A stretch of DNA of 64,000 bases. Origin: Rhynchonema sp. JSB1_4 (taxonomy: Eukaryota > Nematoda > Chromadorea > Monhysterida > Xyalidae). Both the position numbers and the translations under genes were made by a program. Under the pieces are notes generated by a model. That model did no database searches. It was not told the origin of the DNA and saw only the letters and a list, made by a program, of their open reading frames with translations. The stretch is from assembly GCA_030248065.1 (NCBI GenBank), contig JASAMV010005193.1, forward strand, positions 1 to 64,000, written 5' to 3'. Shown here in pieces: positions 11,118-23,238 of the stretch (position 1 is the stretch's first letter; every line of letters starts with the position of its first letter).

Positions 11118-11705
11118 TGTTGCTGTTGTGTGCTGGCTGGAAATCACGGGATTAACTTTGGTTAGTGGTACTATCACTGTGTTTCACATGCTAACGCTCT
11201 GCGAAACAAATGTATGTAACAATATAACCAGCTTACGATGTTGGTACCATGTTAAGACTTTCACCGCTCGGAAATTGTTCCATTGTCTGCATATCTGAAG
11301 GACATCAACAGTTTTCGACATAATGAAGTGACCATAAAAGTAAAAAAAAGTACAGGCATTTGGTGGAATAAAGGCTCCACGAGGGGCCTACCAACATCCC
11401 GACTGCCGGTGACTCTGATGGATAGGTTGCCGGTTACCCGCAGCCATTGCTGCTTCCCGCATGCCGACCCTTCTCAGGGATGGAATGCTGCGTTGATCCA
11501 CTACACCACTTTGATATTGTTCCGTCTGCTGGGCTTTGATCCCAGAACTAACCAGGACAAACATTGCTCAGCCTACCAGATAGAACTGGGTACACACGAG
11601 TAAAGGCGGTACGAGTGCCCACATTTGCGCAAACATGCGCAATGACACAACAGGACGACGTGACTGAACGTAGGTACAGTACCAGCTGCAATTTTTGACT
11701 GACTG
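11118..11705. other. kinase upstream region, no gene
   Basis: This is presumably the 5' region of the kinase gene, whose ATG is at 11117. I see no other exon and no clear core promoter motif. Confidence 0.35.
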
Positions 11706-12055
11706 AGGCCTGCGCCTGCAGGCCGACAGGCTCAATATAAAAAGATCGCAGCATGCAGAGCCTGCAGACTCGCATGCACAATACATAAGCGGTCGCAGGC
11801 GCAGGCTCATGAGGCTGGGCGCATGCTGCTTTTTGTGCGTTGTGGTTTAATTTAAATCTAGTAGTTATTTCTACTTGTTTTGAAGAATTTCTTCTAAGTT
11901 CAAGTTCGAAAAAAATAGAATTTGCAAACAGAATGGTTTCACGCACAAAAAGCGAACAAATTTGGCAGATGGACAAAAAATATTGTAAACCAAATGTCAC
12001 AAAAAACAAGCAGCGATGCATCCGTTGAGCCTGCAGGCGTGCTGGCGCAGGCTTT
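11706..12055. mobile_element. small TIR element, AGGCCTGCGCCTGCAGGC ends
   Basis: AGGCCTGCGCCTGCAGGC at the left is met by a similar inverted end (GCCTGCAGGC...GCGCAGGCTT) at the right. The interior is AT-rich without coding capacity. The target duplication is not clear, so the superfamily is open. Confidence 0.5.
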
Positions 12056-12342
12056 AATTAGCTAAGGACTGCTGCTGGTACTGTAGCTCAAAGACTCACA
12101 GTCCGTAAACGGCGGGTCAGTTGGCCGCGGTTTGTCACGTGTGAACAACTTGCAGGCCAGATCTGAAAGTACACGTCGAAATTACAGAAGACATTTATCG
12201 GACCCCATAATATCATACATTGAATAAATGAACTTTGCATGAACCATTGAATATGCCCTAGCTTAGACTATGGGCTTATATTACAGTGGTAAACTCAAGT
12301 AGACAAATCACTTCGTCAACACACTGTGGAGGTGTCAACTCA

Positions 12343-12939
12343 CTACGAGCGCTTTGTATTAGTTCTCGAGCTGATCTGGGACGGCTGTGAGTTGACGAAG
12401 CGACCTGACCATTTAGATTGACCACTGTAATATTGGCCATTGTGATAATAATCTGAATAAAAGATTGTCATCGAACATGCGAGACATGGAACGGCGAACA
12501 ATACAATTAGACCAACAACGACCAGCACCGTTTCGTGGTTGGCTCCTGAAGAGTGCACATCGGTAATTTCAAAACAATCTGACAAGTGTTGCAAGTGAAA
12601 TATCTTGATAATACACGTATTCCGGGTCGAAATTCGCAGTTTGCTGAACTAAGGAATGATAATTTCACAATGTTGATACCAAGCGATAGAGAACAACAGG
12701 ACCCGTCAATAGTATATCAATAGTCAACCCTCTCTCTATTCCAAAAAGGAGAGAAAAAGAAAGGTAGAAAAATATTTCGAGGTCTAGACGCAATTGCACT
12801 AAAACCAACCCAACGTTCGTTCTACAGCACGCGGATGCGAGACAACACGTTGCGTGACGTTCAGTGAGGTGTCGACCGATATGCCTGTGATTGGATTACT
12901 TGCATATTGATCAAGCACGGATAAATTGCCGTGACAAAA

Positions 12940-12973
<34 letters not shown>

Positions 12974-13166
12974 CAAAAAAAAAAAACACCCCCCAGAAAA
13001 AGGGGGAAAAAAGGTCACCCAAATCAAACGCTGCATGCACTGTACAGCACTAGTACATAGTATGCCAACTAACTATAACCAACGTGTGCACTCTGTTCCG
13101 TTGTTCGTCTCTTCGAATCCATCACAACAGTGGAGTTCCCGAATGTTCTGAAGTTCCATCCTTGTT
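12343..13166 (-). CDS. cysteine-rich/EGF-like single-pass membrane protein, last two exons
   Basis: Exon 13166-13084 (acceptor TTGCAG, donor GTTGGT) encodes a cysteine-rich piece with CCDGFEETNNGTEC, like the end of an EGF-type repeat. It joins in phase to exon 12545-12343, which encodes ANHE followed by a strong transmembrane helix (about 23 residues, VLVVVGLIVLF...) and a short Ser/Tyr-rich tail to a TAG. This suggests a type I membrane protein with a cytoplasmic tail of about 40 residues. Upstream exons were not identified. Without homology support it could be a chance alignment of two ORFs, but the splice phase and domain order are right. Confidence 0.45.
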
Positions 13167-14793
13167 CTGCAAGATATTATCGTCCGATTTGTATTGTCTT
13201 TTCTGTCCGATGTGGTGAGTACTGCATTCCCACCCAGGTACTCTCGGTGACACATCAGAAGGTCAGAATTTCTTTTACCAGTCAATCAGAGTCATTACGC
13301 AAGTATTCAAGATCAATAGGACGGGGGGGATTCACGCGCGCCCCGAGAGCCCGCCGACAAACCCCCACCACGCCGTCGCCCGAGTGACGAGAGCTGTCGG
13401 CGTGAACACCATGTCGCCGGGAAGTGAGCGCCGTTCAGTTCCGCCCGGGCCTACCCAAGATCAATTATTGTAGCCATCATCAGGTGACATACCTTTGATC
13501 GAAGCATTTTATTAGGAATGACCTCCCGTTACATCTCCGTCCGTATTGAACCGTGACATTCTTGCTGCAGCAGTTAATAAGTTTGCCTTGTTAAACAGAG
13601 CCGAACCGGCCACTGTACATTCAAAGATTGGGGAAGACACAGTGCACTCACACGGCCACTCTCACACAGACAGATGGATCAGACCGGTTGAGCGGTGAGT
13701 CCAATAGCTCCAGCTCCGTCGCCTTGTTGGCAAGGACACGGCGGGACGGGGACAGGAAAATGACGATGCACAACGTAATGAGTAAAGTATCAGCCATCAT
13801 ATTCGATAGAGCAGAGAGGTCCAGTATTTGATTCGATTCGTCCACACTCAGCGAAGCGATCAGGAACACAAAAACAAATACTGTATGAGAGTCGTCAGCC
13901 ACAATGCACATGAGCGCACAAAAAACGGAAGCAATTGGAATACTCAATTTCAATTGTTATCACAGGTCGTGAATTGACTGGCCTGAAACCGAACGGTTTC
14001 ATTTAATAGTGAAAAAACGTTTGTTGAAAACAGAAATAATGATGACCGAATGTTTAAAAGACCAAAACAAACCGGCGGAGTACACAATAGCATGAAATTG
14101 TTACCCAATTCACAAAAATAACCAGAAAGCTGAGTGATCTACAGCAGGAAACAAGCGATTAAGTCACCATTGTATGTAGTGTGGAGTACCGACTAAACGA
14201 AACCCCACGCAATTTAATTCAACTCAATTCGATTCACAAACGAATGATTCAACTCGTTTCATTGGACACAAATAAACATGGATTTGTAAGTAACAATACC
14301 CAATAAAATAATCATTGCACAGGATGTTTTGTGCAGGTGTGGTCTGGTGACTATCATTATCCGTGATTATTACCTAGTTTTTAGTATAGTTTAGGGTGTC
14401 TTTCTCGTAAAGCTGCCTTTATTATTCCACTCGTGCTATCGTTTAGCGTTTCTGTTCACTTCTGGCGGTCTCTTGTGTTTCCTTATACATACATGTATAT
14501 TTGCCATTCTAAGTCCAACCGCGCGCATGTGCCTCATTGGTGTCGCGACGTGTGTTGCATGTCCAGAGCAAACCACAATGAAAATCGTGTGTGAAAGATA
14601 AAATATGCGTTTAATGTGTAAATAACAGTTCATGCGGTTAATTTCATTCATTTATCCAGTAAAACGATGGAGCACAGCCGATCTTAGATCAATACTAGCT
14701 GTGGAGAAACATGCACGATCGCGTGTGAAACGGAATTTATGAGCATTTGTGCAAAACATTTCGAAAACCTAAAAAATATTCTGATCAACAATA
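13167..14793. other. no gene resolved
   Basis: A GC-rich patch occurs at 13320-13450. A minus-strand open stretch at 13648-13950 has two hydrophobic segments but no ATG at its start. First exons of the membrane-protein gene may be hidden here; I cannot support any of them. Confidence 0.35.
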
Positions 14794-17700
14794 CTAATAT
14801 CCACCGGTAGCGTTGACTTGGTCGTCAATGAATGACCTATAAGCCATCACCTTCGTGTATACACCCGGATGTGTCTTGAGTCCGCAGCCCTCACCCCACG
14901 ATACAATGCCATACAATTCAAAGTAGCCGGCACGTTTGCACACCAAAGGTCCACCGCTGTCGCCCTGATTTAGCAGAAAAATCGTTGAAAGCAGTCAACC
15001 GAAGATCTGTGTATATATGCATGTAGAGCTGTGTATATTTTCAGTTCCCGTCAATCCAGCCCCATCCAGCCTCGCTCCAGGCTCACGTCATTTGTTTCAT
15101 CGGTGTTGAGAGCATTCAGTAATCCAAAACCGAATTCCAGCTGTGGTTGCAGGTTGCATCTATAGCATTTGTACAATCCAGAACTCCATGTGGCTACTTT
15201 GGGGTTGATTGAAAGCATTTGAACGATTAGTCTGTCTCCGTACTTTCAAAAACCCCCAGCACTCGCTCCCTCGTTCTCAGGGTGTTGCCAGTCATTCGTT
15301 GATTTTGGGGCGTCCGCTCCACAGATGTTTCACTCGGAACGCACCTGGCAACTGTCGCTCACTTCATCCGAGTTTGTCTTCGGCGATCTTCCAAGCGCGC
15401 AGATCATCAATTGGCGGTAGAATTTGACTTTGTTGTTCTGATACGCCATTTCGCATGATTCTGCCTCCTGAATTACCACCGCCGTTTGCATCAGCACGGG
15501 GGATGTGCTTTCTGCTGAAAAACGTCGCAGAGACATTCCTGTTGGACTCGATCTCAAAGTGACATCTGAGAGTCTGACAAATTTCTCCCAAACGTATTGT
15601 CAGCCAGCAGAGCTTTGCACTTAAAACCCGCCAGAGCTCTAATTGAATTGTTTTACCGTTGTTTCACCTCGTCTAGGTGAAGATTCTCATAGTCAGGTTG
15701 AAATATGGTATCAGAATGTCAGCGCCCCTACTAAAAATGCTGAATACACCCAGTTTTCCGCTTAAAGGGTCTCCGCCATTATATGTATATGCGACCAAAA
15801 CCAATCTCAATGGGACTTGGCACCGTAAGTGGGCTTGGTCTAAAACACTCACGGTCACAAATTTTCGAAAAACAATTTTCCGTTATATTTTTGGGTCGCA
15901 TAGAAAGCACACAGAGTTTTTACATAAAGCAGGCAAAAAGCCCGTATATCATGCTATTCAAGCGATCAATGACCAATATTCCACCGCTGATAAGTTTCGA
16001 TAAAAGCTCGCTCAACTGTGGTGAGCGTCAACTTTTTGCCTTTTTCTGGGGACCCCAAGCACATTTCTATCTCATATCTTCCTATTTTAACAACAGTGTA
16101 CCGAGGTGATATATGGCATGCCAGATAGCAAAAGCATTATTGTTGTTAATCATGTGCAAATCTAGGTTGGTCCATCTGCATCCTTGGAGGTACGAGCAAG
16201 AAATGAACTTTACACAAAATTCACAATTTCAACAAATTTTCGCTTTCGTCATATTTTTAGCCTACTTACAGCTGTGGCGGAACTGTGCATTTACAGTCTG
16301 ATGAAGTCCCAACGTTGTTGTTGTTTATTGATTAAAATCCAAAATTCTAGTTCTAACGTATCTTGAGAAAAGTCGTGTTAATTGAAGGCGCCGCACACCC
16401 TGGTCCGGATTACCACGGTTGTTGTTCCATGTCCAACGCATGGACCTCAATTAACACGATTTTTCCCAAGATACGTTTGAGCCATAATTTTGAATTTTGA
16501 TCGATAAGCAACGATAATGCTGGGGCTTCATCGGACAGTAAATGCCACAATTCCGTCACAACTGTAAGTAGGCTAAAAATATGACGAAAGCGAAAATTTG
16601 TTGAAATTGTGAATTTTGTGTAAAATTCGTCAATTGCTCGTACCTTCCGAGGATGCAGATGGACCAACCTAGATTTGCGCATGACTAACAGCAATTACTG
16701 TATGTTTTTACTATCTGGCGTGCCATATATCACCTCGGTACACTGTTGTTAAAAAGGAAGATATGAGATAGAAGTGTGCTTGGGGTCCCCAGAAAAAGGC
16801 AAAAAAGTTGACGCTCACCACAGTTGAGCGAGCTTTTATCGAAACTTAACAGCGGTGGAATATTGGTCATTGATCGCTTGAATAGCATGATATACGGGCT
16901 TTTTTGCCTGCTTTATATAAAAAAACTCTGTGTGCTTTCTATGTGGCCCAAAAATACAACGGAAAATTTTTTTTTGAAAGTTTATGTGGTTGTTTTACGG
17001 GATCCCGATCCCGATCCCGATCCCGTGATCCCGGGCCCTTTTTCTGATCCCGATCCCGTCATTTTGAAAAAGTCAATCCCGATCCCGATCTCGATCCCGA
17101 CCAAAAAAGTACCGGGATCGGGATTAAGTTTTGAGAACAAAAAGTGAAAAATTATGCAATCATAATTCGCTAAGCGGTTGTAAGGGCGCGGCCATGCAAA
17201 CGCGGGCGCGGGTCGCGGGTCAGAAAAATATTCTATATGTCCAACAACCGCCCCGCTTTTGCAGGGCCGCACTTGCGGGTCGCGGTTTGCGAGTCACTTG
17301 AAACATTTATTTGGGTGCAACACACAAAAATTAACCAATCAGCGTCCAGCCAACGTCGCAGACTGCCGTAACACAGCGCTGATTGGTTCATTTTTGTGTG
17401 TAATGGCTAAATAAATATTTCAAGTGACCCGCAAACCGCGACCAGCAATTGCGGCCATGCAAACGCGGGACGGTCATTGGACATAGAATTATTGCTGACC
17501 CGCGGCCCACAACCGTGTTTGCGTGGCCGCCCCCCTAAGAGGTGCTCGATTGATTGATTCCTAGCGTGATGAAACCGCAAGCACCACCAATCGCGAACAA
17601 ATCGAGCTCTAGAACTGAACGGTTACACAAAGTTGCATCGAACGAAGGGACTCAGTTTCGAGGAAATGATGTCATGGTGGGCAACAAATGAGACAAAGTT

Positions 17701-20700
17701 TCCGCGACTGGCACGTCTAGCTTCCAAATATGTATTGGTTGCACAATGACTTTATAAGAATTGGTCAAATTTTTTTCCTGAATCGTAAAGAGGGAAAGTG
17801 ACGGGATGGTGACGTTGCGTTTCGCAATCGCACACAAAGCATGTAGTAAAGAGAATGTTTCAGACCTGCGCCAACGTGATTGATCTGCTGGATTATTTTC
17901 AGGTGAAAATGTTTTGTGAGAATAACAAATAGCACAGTGGTTAAGAGTGACTGAACGTGAAAATCAGGATAGATTTGATGAATTCTTATATGGTCATTGG
18001 TGCGACCAATATCTAAGTGCTCCGCCTACGAGCGTGCCTTCTGAACAGCTCTTTTCCAGTGCAGCTGATTTGTTTGATGACAAAAGATACTGCTTGAAAC
18101 CAGAAAATGGTGAAATGATTGTCTTTTTGTCAAAGGCTATGCCATTGATCGACTACAATTATGATATTTGAACTTATCCATCTTCAGATATTCTCGATTT
18201 CAATTGGCTTTAATCACTGTTCCGGGCGTTTATCCATGTGTGATAAACATGTTTCATGGTTGTCTGTGACATTAGCGTGCATCTTATGCATAAAATGATA
18301 AAAACTATTGCTTATGGACTATCTTGTCAATCCCGATCCCGATCCCGGGATCCCGGGTTTTCAAAACCGGGATCCCGATCCCGATCCCGACACTTTCTTG
18401 ATCCCAATCCCGATCCCGATCCCGGGATTAAAAATGAATCCCGTTCGAACACTGGTTAGTAACATAGCGCGGAGCTGTGGTAGTGCCAAAAAAGTTCATG
18501 TGGTTCTAAATTAGTGCCAAGGCGTTTATGAAAGATTTGTGATCAAACTGCCCACTGAGAACAAGCCCACTTACGGTGCCAAGTCCCATTGAGATTGGTT
18601 TCGGTCGCATATATATGGCGGAGACCGTTTAAAGCCCCCGAGGGTTCATTTGAGCTCACACACTGTTGTTCGGGTCGGTCAGTCCCCACCCGGTTACGTA
18701 GCATTCGGTCCTTTTCAAATCGTCGATCGGTTCATCAGGAAGGCACGCTGTCGCTGCGTTGTCATCCAACGGCAGATCTTCCTAAATTATGTACAGTATT
18801 TCGCTTTCGGGTCTAGGCAAAAACAACATGAATAACAACATTTTGAGCAAGTTTTCCGCTAAAAAGCCGATGACCCAAGGAATCGTTACTTCTCTTTTGT
18901 TCCTTAGCTCCAAGATCACAAATTTCTGGAATGCTTTCGTAGTATCGGCGCACTGTACTGCTCGACCGGAAAACGTTGCACAAATGTGATTTAGTCGGAT
19001 GGCGACAACGACAGTGATTTTAACGGTCAGCTGGAGGATACGACAGTTCACAGAAAAGGTCTGTTGCGTTCGCGACCCACAATGCGCTTTCCTGCGGCCG
19101 ATTCGTGGTCGTTGCTTTCCAACTTTGAGTCGGTCTGACGCCATCTACTTTGCGTGAAAGATGAGTGTGACTGGGAGTTCCAAAAGCCATGCAAATCTGT
19201 TGTGGAACCTTAAACCTGAGCACGGCAACGTCGTTTTCCCAAGTTGTCTGGTTGTAGCGGTCGTGAATGACAACGGCCTCAGGTTCAATGCACTTTTGGG
19301 TTCTCAGGGAGTCGCTCACATTGTGGACGCCAACGTATACACAATAGGTGCCGACGATGCGGTCACTAAAATTTTAGAACGAACATTTTTAACCACGGCT
19401 GCGTTGCACTGTACGCCTTGAGAAACCCGTTTTCATCCATACTAGACGGGACCCGTGCCTACGGCCCGGCTACAGCGCCGCGCCCGTGCCGTGCCCCCCC
19501 CCCCCCCGAAGACCCGTTAGCATACCCAAAAGAAAATTGACCCGCCCGCACCTCCGAGGGAGGGGGCCACAGACAGACATGCATACATAGGGTGATATTT
19601 TTGAAACGGTGTAAAGGTCAGTTGGGTGTAAAGGTCGGTCGAAAGCTCGGTGTGAGAAAGTTCAGTGTAAGCTCGGCGTAAGCTTGAAACATTGCACGCT
19701 GGGCAAGCAGCAGACGCGCGTTTCTAAACGAATGGTCAACTTTGACAGTCTGCTGTGCTAATGTAGATCGTTTGTTTGCAATCTAGTTCATTTAAGCTGG
19801 TTGCAGAAACGTTTTAAAGGAATATTTTTAAGTTGCCTGACATTCCGCCGTGAGGCTATTGAGAAATTGAACATTCACTGACGGCGGTACCAAAAAAATT
19901 GATGCCGCTAACTGATCGCAGCACGAATTCAAAACGGCTCCATAAAAGGTCACGAAATTTATAAATATCGTTTAAAAACGCTTGTGCAACCAGCCTAAAC
20001 AAACAATATTGCAAACAGACGATTTACACTTGCACAGCAGACTGTCAAAGTTAAACCTTTCGTTTAGAAACGCGCGTCTGCTGCTGGCTCAGCGTGCACT
20101 GTTTGAAGCTTACACTGAACTTTTTCACACCAAGCTTTCCACCGACCCTTACACCCAACTGACCTTTACACCGTTTCAAAAATATCACCCATACAGTTCC
20201 AGGTGCAATTCTAGGCTGAAAGTTGAAGTCGCGTGCACGCGCGTGCACGCGACTTCCTGGTGCTAAAACACAGGCAGCGCACGCGCAAAACTTCGGCGAA
20301 GTTACTTCGACTTTTGCCTATACTTTGCACTGTTTCGCACGCGCGTGCACGCGACTTCAACTTTCAGCCTAGAATTGCACCCGGTACTGTACGTCTTCCT
20401 GTTTTTGTGTAGTATAGATTCCGTAAAAATCTAAAGGCAAACTACGCCACACGAGCCCGATTTCGCAGCTGGCAGAATAGTGAAACATTCATACGTGGCT
20501 GCTGATTTGGGAAATGTTACACGTTGAAGAATATAAAGTGGAGCATGATGATTTTCTCTTTCTATTCGTTTTGAATACACACCACCTTCGAAATCGGGCT
20601 CGTGTTGGCGTGGTTTGCCTATATATTTGACCGGGTTTCAGTCACTAAGACAAACGAAAAATATCCTAGAACGTACAAACAATGTGCGGCTGTGACCACA

Positions 20701-20797
20701 ACTCGTTTCGATACGATCGTGCCCCCGCACTTCAAACCGGTCGCGTTGACCAGGGCGACTTGCCATGGCCAGCTATGCGGCTTTGCTTCGTGCCCGT
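14794..20797 (-). CDS. trypsin-like serine protease (S1), triad intact
   Basis: Exons (minus): 20797-20677, 19365-19149, 18781-18664, 15514-15345 and 14964-14794; all phases agree (265 codons including stop). Landmarks in order: [15 protein letters not shown] (catalytic His), ENDVAVLRF (catalytic Asp), CYVTGWGL, then [14 protein letters not shown] with the Ser and with Asp at the S1-pocket position. The last points to Lys/Arg specificity. [10 protein letters not shown] and PGVYTKV follow. The Cys spacing is that of chymotrypsin-fold enzymes. The activation site and signal peptide lie in upstream exons not firmly placed (see 21466-21694). Introns are swollen by foldback elements, including a 2.9-kb one between exons 3 and 4 of this model. 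It is probably secreted or membrane-anchored. Confidence 0.85.
15856..16985. mobile_element. 1.1-kb foldback element
   Basis: Arms of about 555 bases (15856-16413 and 16415-16985) are inverted copies around a short loop near 16390-16440. Landmarks such as GGGGACCCCAAGCACA recur inverted at 16781-16800. There is no coding capacity. It is nested in the TTAA composite. Confidence 0.85.
16998..17130. repeat. (GATCCC)n palindromic array
   Basis: GATCCC units run in one direction and then invert to GGGATC. A sister array lies at 18328-18440. Such arrays are self-complementary and probably form the arms of a small foldback element. Confidence 0.75.
17165..17540. mobile_element. GC-rich foldback element
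   Basis: GCGGCCATGCAAACGCGGG motifs and the stretch AAACATTTATTTGG / CTAAATAAATATTT are mirrored about a centre near 17350. There are no ORFs. TGAAACAT is found in the left arm at 17299. Confidence 0.65.
17572..18171 (+). pseudogene. hAT transposase C-terminal fragment, broken
   Basis: The C-terminal dimerisation domain of hAT transposases is visible in two parts. The first part (17572-17733) has the WW and [11 protein letters not shown] motif. The second (18013-18171) begins [15 protein letters not shown] and ends at a TGA. A 275-bp TA-MITE (17735-18009) separates the parts, and the junction is off frame by one base even after removing it. The catalytic core is absent. As a relic it shows that hAT elements, which make 8-bp duplications, were once active here. 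Confidence 0.8.
17735..18009. mobile_element. TA-MITE, TTGGTCGCAC family
   Basis: TIRs TTGGTTGCAC / GTGCGACCAA with TA on both sides. Same family as 38230-38505 and 43466-43741. It interrupts the hAT relic. A solo end lies near 4165-4192. Confidence 0.85.
18328..18440. repeat. (GATCCC)n palindromic array
   Basis: GATCCC units flank a GGGTTTTCAAAACC hinge and invert. Counterpart of 16998-17130. Confidence 0.75.
19590..20190. mobile_element. foldback MITE, GGGTGATATTT ends
   Basis: Ends GGGTGATATTTTTGAAACGG and inverse. The arms carry GTGTAAAGGTC...GGTGTAAAG iterations. A TA precedes the left end. It lies in the intron between exons 1 and 2 of the protease model. A shorter relative is at 41220-41444. 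Confidence 0.75.
20194..20389. mobile_element. TA-MITE, CAGTTCCGGG family
   Basis: TIRs CAGTTCCAGGTGCAATTCT / CAGTACCGGGTGCAATTCT, TA on both sides, interior rich in GCGTGCACGCGCG. The second copy at 31108-31320 has a proven empty site. Confidence 0.85.
20436..20630. mobile_element. foldback MITE, AGGCAAACTACGCCA family
   Basis: Ends AGGCAAACTACGCCA / inverse of AGGCAAACCACGCCA. A TGAAACATT lies at 20481. Other copies: 30184-30367 and 61731-61912. Confidence 0.8.
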
Positions 20798-21465
20798 CTG
20801 TGAATTATTATGATTAGCATTCGGTGGAATTACACGGACGTATCTATATGTTACGTTACATAAGCCGCATATCTTTCCGGCCATGGTTTTCCGTCCGGTC
20901 ACGTGGGCCTTATCAACTTTTGTCGAACGCGGTCGGCGACACGACTTCTTGTTAGGAATGTCTTTTGTGAGGTTGGTTGGAACACTAATTATGACCAGCG
21001 TAAATGTTGTTCATAGCATGAGGGGAACATACATTTTACGCTGGCCAAATTTAGAACCCCGACTCTAATCCAAAAATGTGTCCAATCAAACAATGGCATC
21101 TGCGTCTGGCAAACGTTGATTTGGACATCTTATTACGGCTGATGTGGAAACAGTGCGCCATAATTGACAACACTTACTGATAACGCGGCCGTCTGCCCGC
21201 GACGCAATTATTCGTGACCTGTATGTCGATTCATAGTCGCTTTGATAGCTTCTGAAGAACATAAATGAACCATTTCGTCAGCTAAGGTCGTCTCCAAGCA
21301 ATACTAACAGGGACACGGATATCCAGCATGACTTCAGGATGGTACGATAAGGCACACACACTTCCCCAGGGAAATGGGATGAGAGAATGGTCAGATTGTT
21401 GAATGCACATACAGACCGACTCAGGTAAGGCCTTGTAGACATGAACGAATCAAAATGAAGGACTA
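20798..21465. other. no gene recognised (protease upstream intron)
   Basis: I see no exon or clear transposon ends here. If the cysteine-rich segment beyond belongs to the protease, this is its intron. Confidence 0.35.
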
Positions 21466-21694
21466 ACGCGGTGATGGGCTGCGTTTTCTGCACTCCGCAT
21501 GCCCTGACTCCAGCGACGTTTGCTGCACAATTGGCGAATCTCATACATGATCGGTAGCCTTGATCGGTTTCACAGATTGAAAGCAACGTTCCACATCGCT
21601 CACGCAGTTCTGTGTCCGTCAGTTGCTGCTGCTGAAACGCGTGTATACACATTGGTTCTGGTTGAAAAACGCTGATTCGATGAGTGCCACACAC
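21466..21694 (-). CDS. candidate cysteine-rich upstream exon of the serine protease
   Basis: The minus strand encodes CIHAFQQQQLTDTEL, then a Cys-rich run ending in RACGVQKTQ. A Cys-Gly just before the catalytic domain is typical of the propeptide cysteine that stays bonded to trypsin-like chains. A GTTAGT donor is nearby, but its phase does not fit exon 20797-20677, so an exon is missing or the boundary is wrong. Confidence 0.35.
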
Positions 21695-22512
21695 GTGGTG
21701 TGAATTACATAGATTCCAGAGGTTCTCTTGGAACCTATAAAGTATCGTATATAAGGTTCACACGGAACCAGATTCGGGACAGGAATTGCAAAAAGGTTCG
21801 GGATCCGGGATAAGCCAAATGTTCGTGATCGGGTTTCGGGATCTAGAGCAGAGAAAATATTTTTATGTGTGTGAGAACCGAAGTTTTGGCTCTTTTTCAA
21901 ATTTTATTACTCGAATTTGAAATCAGTTTAAATTTCTTTCTAATGAAACTGAAACTTTATAATGAAAGGATCTTATTTTCATACATGTTTATATCATTTT
22001 TAGTAACAAGTAAAAAATAAAGAACGCGATTCTCACTGGTTCAAAATAGTTGCAAATGGACGTAGCCGTGAACGGGTGAACGAATTGCGCTTCGACGAGG
22101 AGCGAAACCGACATAGTCGCAGTCAAACATTTCACCACGTTCATGATGTTGGGCCACCGCTTTATTTGCCCAAGTAACAGTTCACGGTTTGTTTTGTAGT
22201 TCGTAAAATTGGCCAGCATGTGAAAATGGCCAGCGACGCACTGCATAGCGAAAACACCGACGGATGGATCAGATTAGGGGCTGCCCGACCAAACCATTGA
22301 GCACAACGCCTCAACGTGCATGAAAATGAAACTCGATGCACACATAGTACTCTGATGAAAGTACTACGTAGGTACACATAGCTCTCCGAAAACAGGTGCA
22401 TGTTCACGCAATAATGACAACAGCAAAATGGAACGGAAGCGTATTGCGAAATTGTCCCTTCACGTTGACGGGACATTTTTTTGTTCGCAAAGCGCATGCG
22501 GATTCTAACGTA

Positions 22513-22751
22513 TAGTAAATTTCCAAATTCGCTGCCGCACAGTAAAGTACGCCCCATAGTTAATGTCACGTTCTAAACCCGAACGCTAAGCACGCGCAGT
22601 TCTGAAACATTGCGAGCAGCTGCCTGGCTGGCTGGCAAGCTGCATGTGTGTTGGCTGTCTGAATGTTTCACAAGTTGATTTTCGGGTTTAGAACGTGACA
22701 TTAACTATGGGGCGTACTTTACTGTGCGGCAGAGAATTTGGAAATTTACTA
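22513..22751. mobile_element. foldback TA-MITE, TAGTAAATTTCC family
   Basis: Perfect-looking TIRs TAGTAAATTTCCAAATTC with TA on both sides; arms of about 85 bases. The centre is bounded by TGAAACAT (22603) and ATGTTTCA (22663). A deletion derivative lies at 55771-55891. Confidence 0.9.
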
Positions 22752-22916
22752 TACCAGGTCATTCAGAAAGATTTCGACTGTGGCCGCACCGTGGCGCTCG
22801 GCGCAAACACACGTTGTGTGTTAGTTGTGCCAACGTTTACAAAGTAGGCTGCAACTGATGTTACACCAAAGCTGTACGTAAGCAATCCGTTTCACAATTG
22901 TATTCATTTCAATGTA

Positions 22917-23238
22917 CCGTATTTTTTCCAATTGTAACCGTGGCCTCTATTTCCTCCGAGGTTGGCTTCTATTAGAGGGGGCTCCTATTTTTTAGCACAT
23001 TTCACCGAACATAAAGAAACAATGGACCTGTCGATAATAATGAAATTTCTATAATTTCGTAGCCCCAACATGATCAAATTTGTGCTAGACGTGTTTGTAG
23101 AACATCGTTCAGCAAAAATTTTACGATAAACTTGAAAGTAAGTTTTTTTGTGCAGCCTGGTCGTATCTTGGATTCATTCAGCTTCGTGAGATGGGCTTCT
23201 ATTAGAGGGTGGGCTTCAATTAGAGAAAAACGGTGTAT
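22917..23238. mobile_element. probable TIR element, GGCTTCTATTAGAGGG motif
   Basis: A left end CCGTATTTTTTCCAATTG and an inverted right end CAATTAGAGAAAAACGG face each other, with TA next to both. Inner copies of GGCTTCTATTAGAGGG occur near each end. Non-coding. Confidence 0.5.

Larger units (their letters stand above)
15766..18628. mobile_element. TTAA-flanked composite TIR element in protease intron
   Basis: TTAA at 15762-15765 and 18629-18632 brackets ends AGGGTCTCCGCCAT and the inverse of ACGGTCTCCGCCAT. The inverted arms extend at least 60 bases. TTAA duplication is the signature of piggyBac-type transposition. The interior is filled by later insertions: a 1.1-kb foldback, GATCCC arrays, a GC-rich foldback, a hAT transposase fragment and a TA-MITE. 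No piggyBac transposase remains. Confidence 0.75.

Noticed and set aside
13648..13953. Minus-strand ORF with two hydrophobic stretches as first exon of the membrane-protein gene
   Set aside because: It starts at TTG, has no clear splice partner and no recognisable domain.
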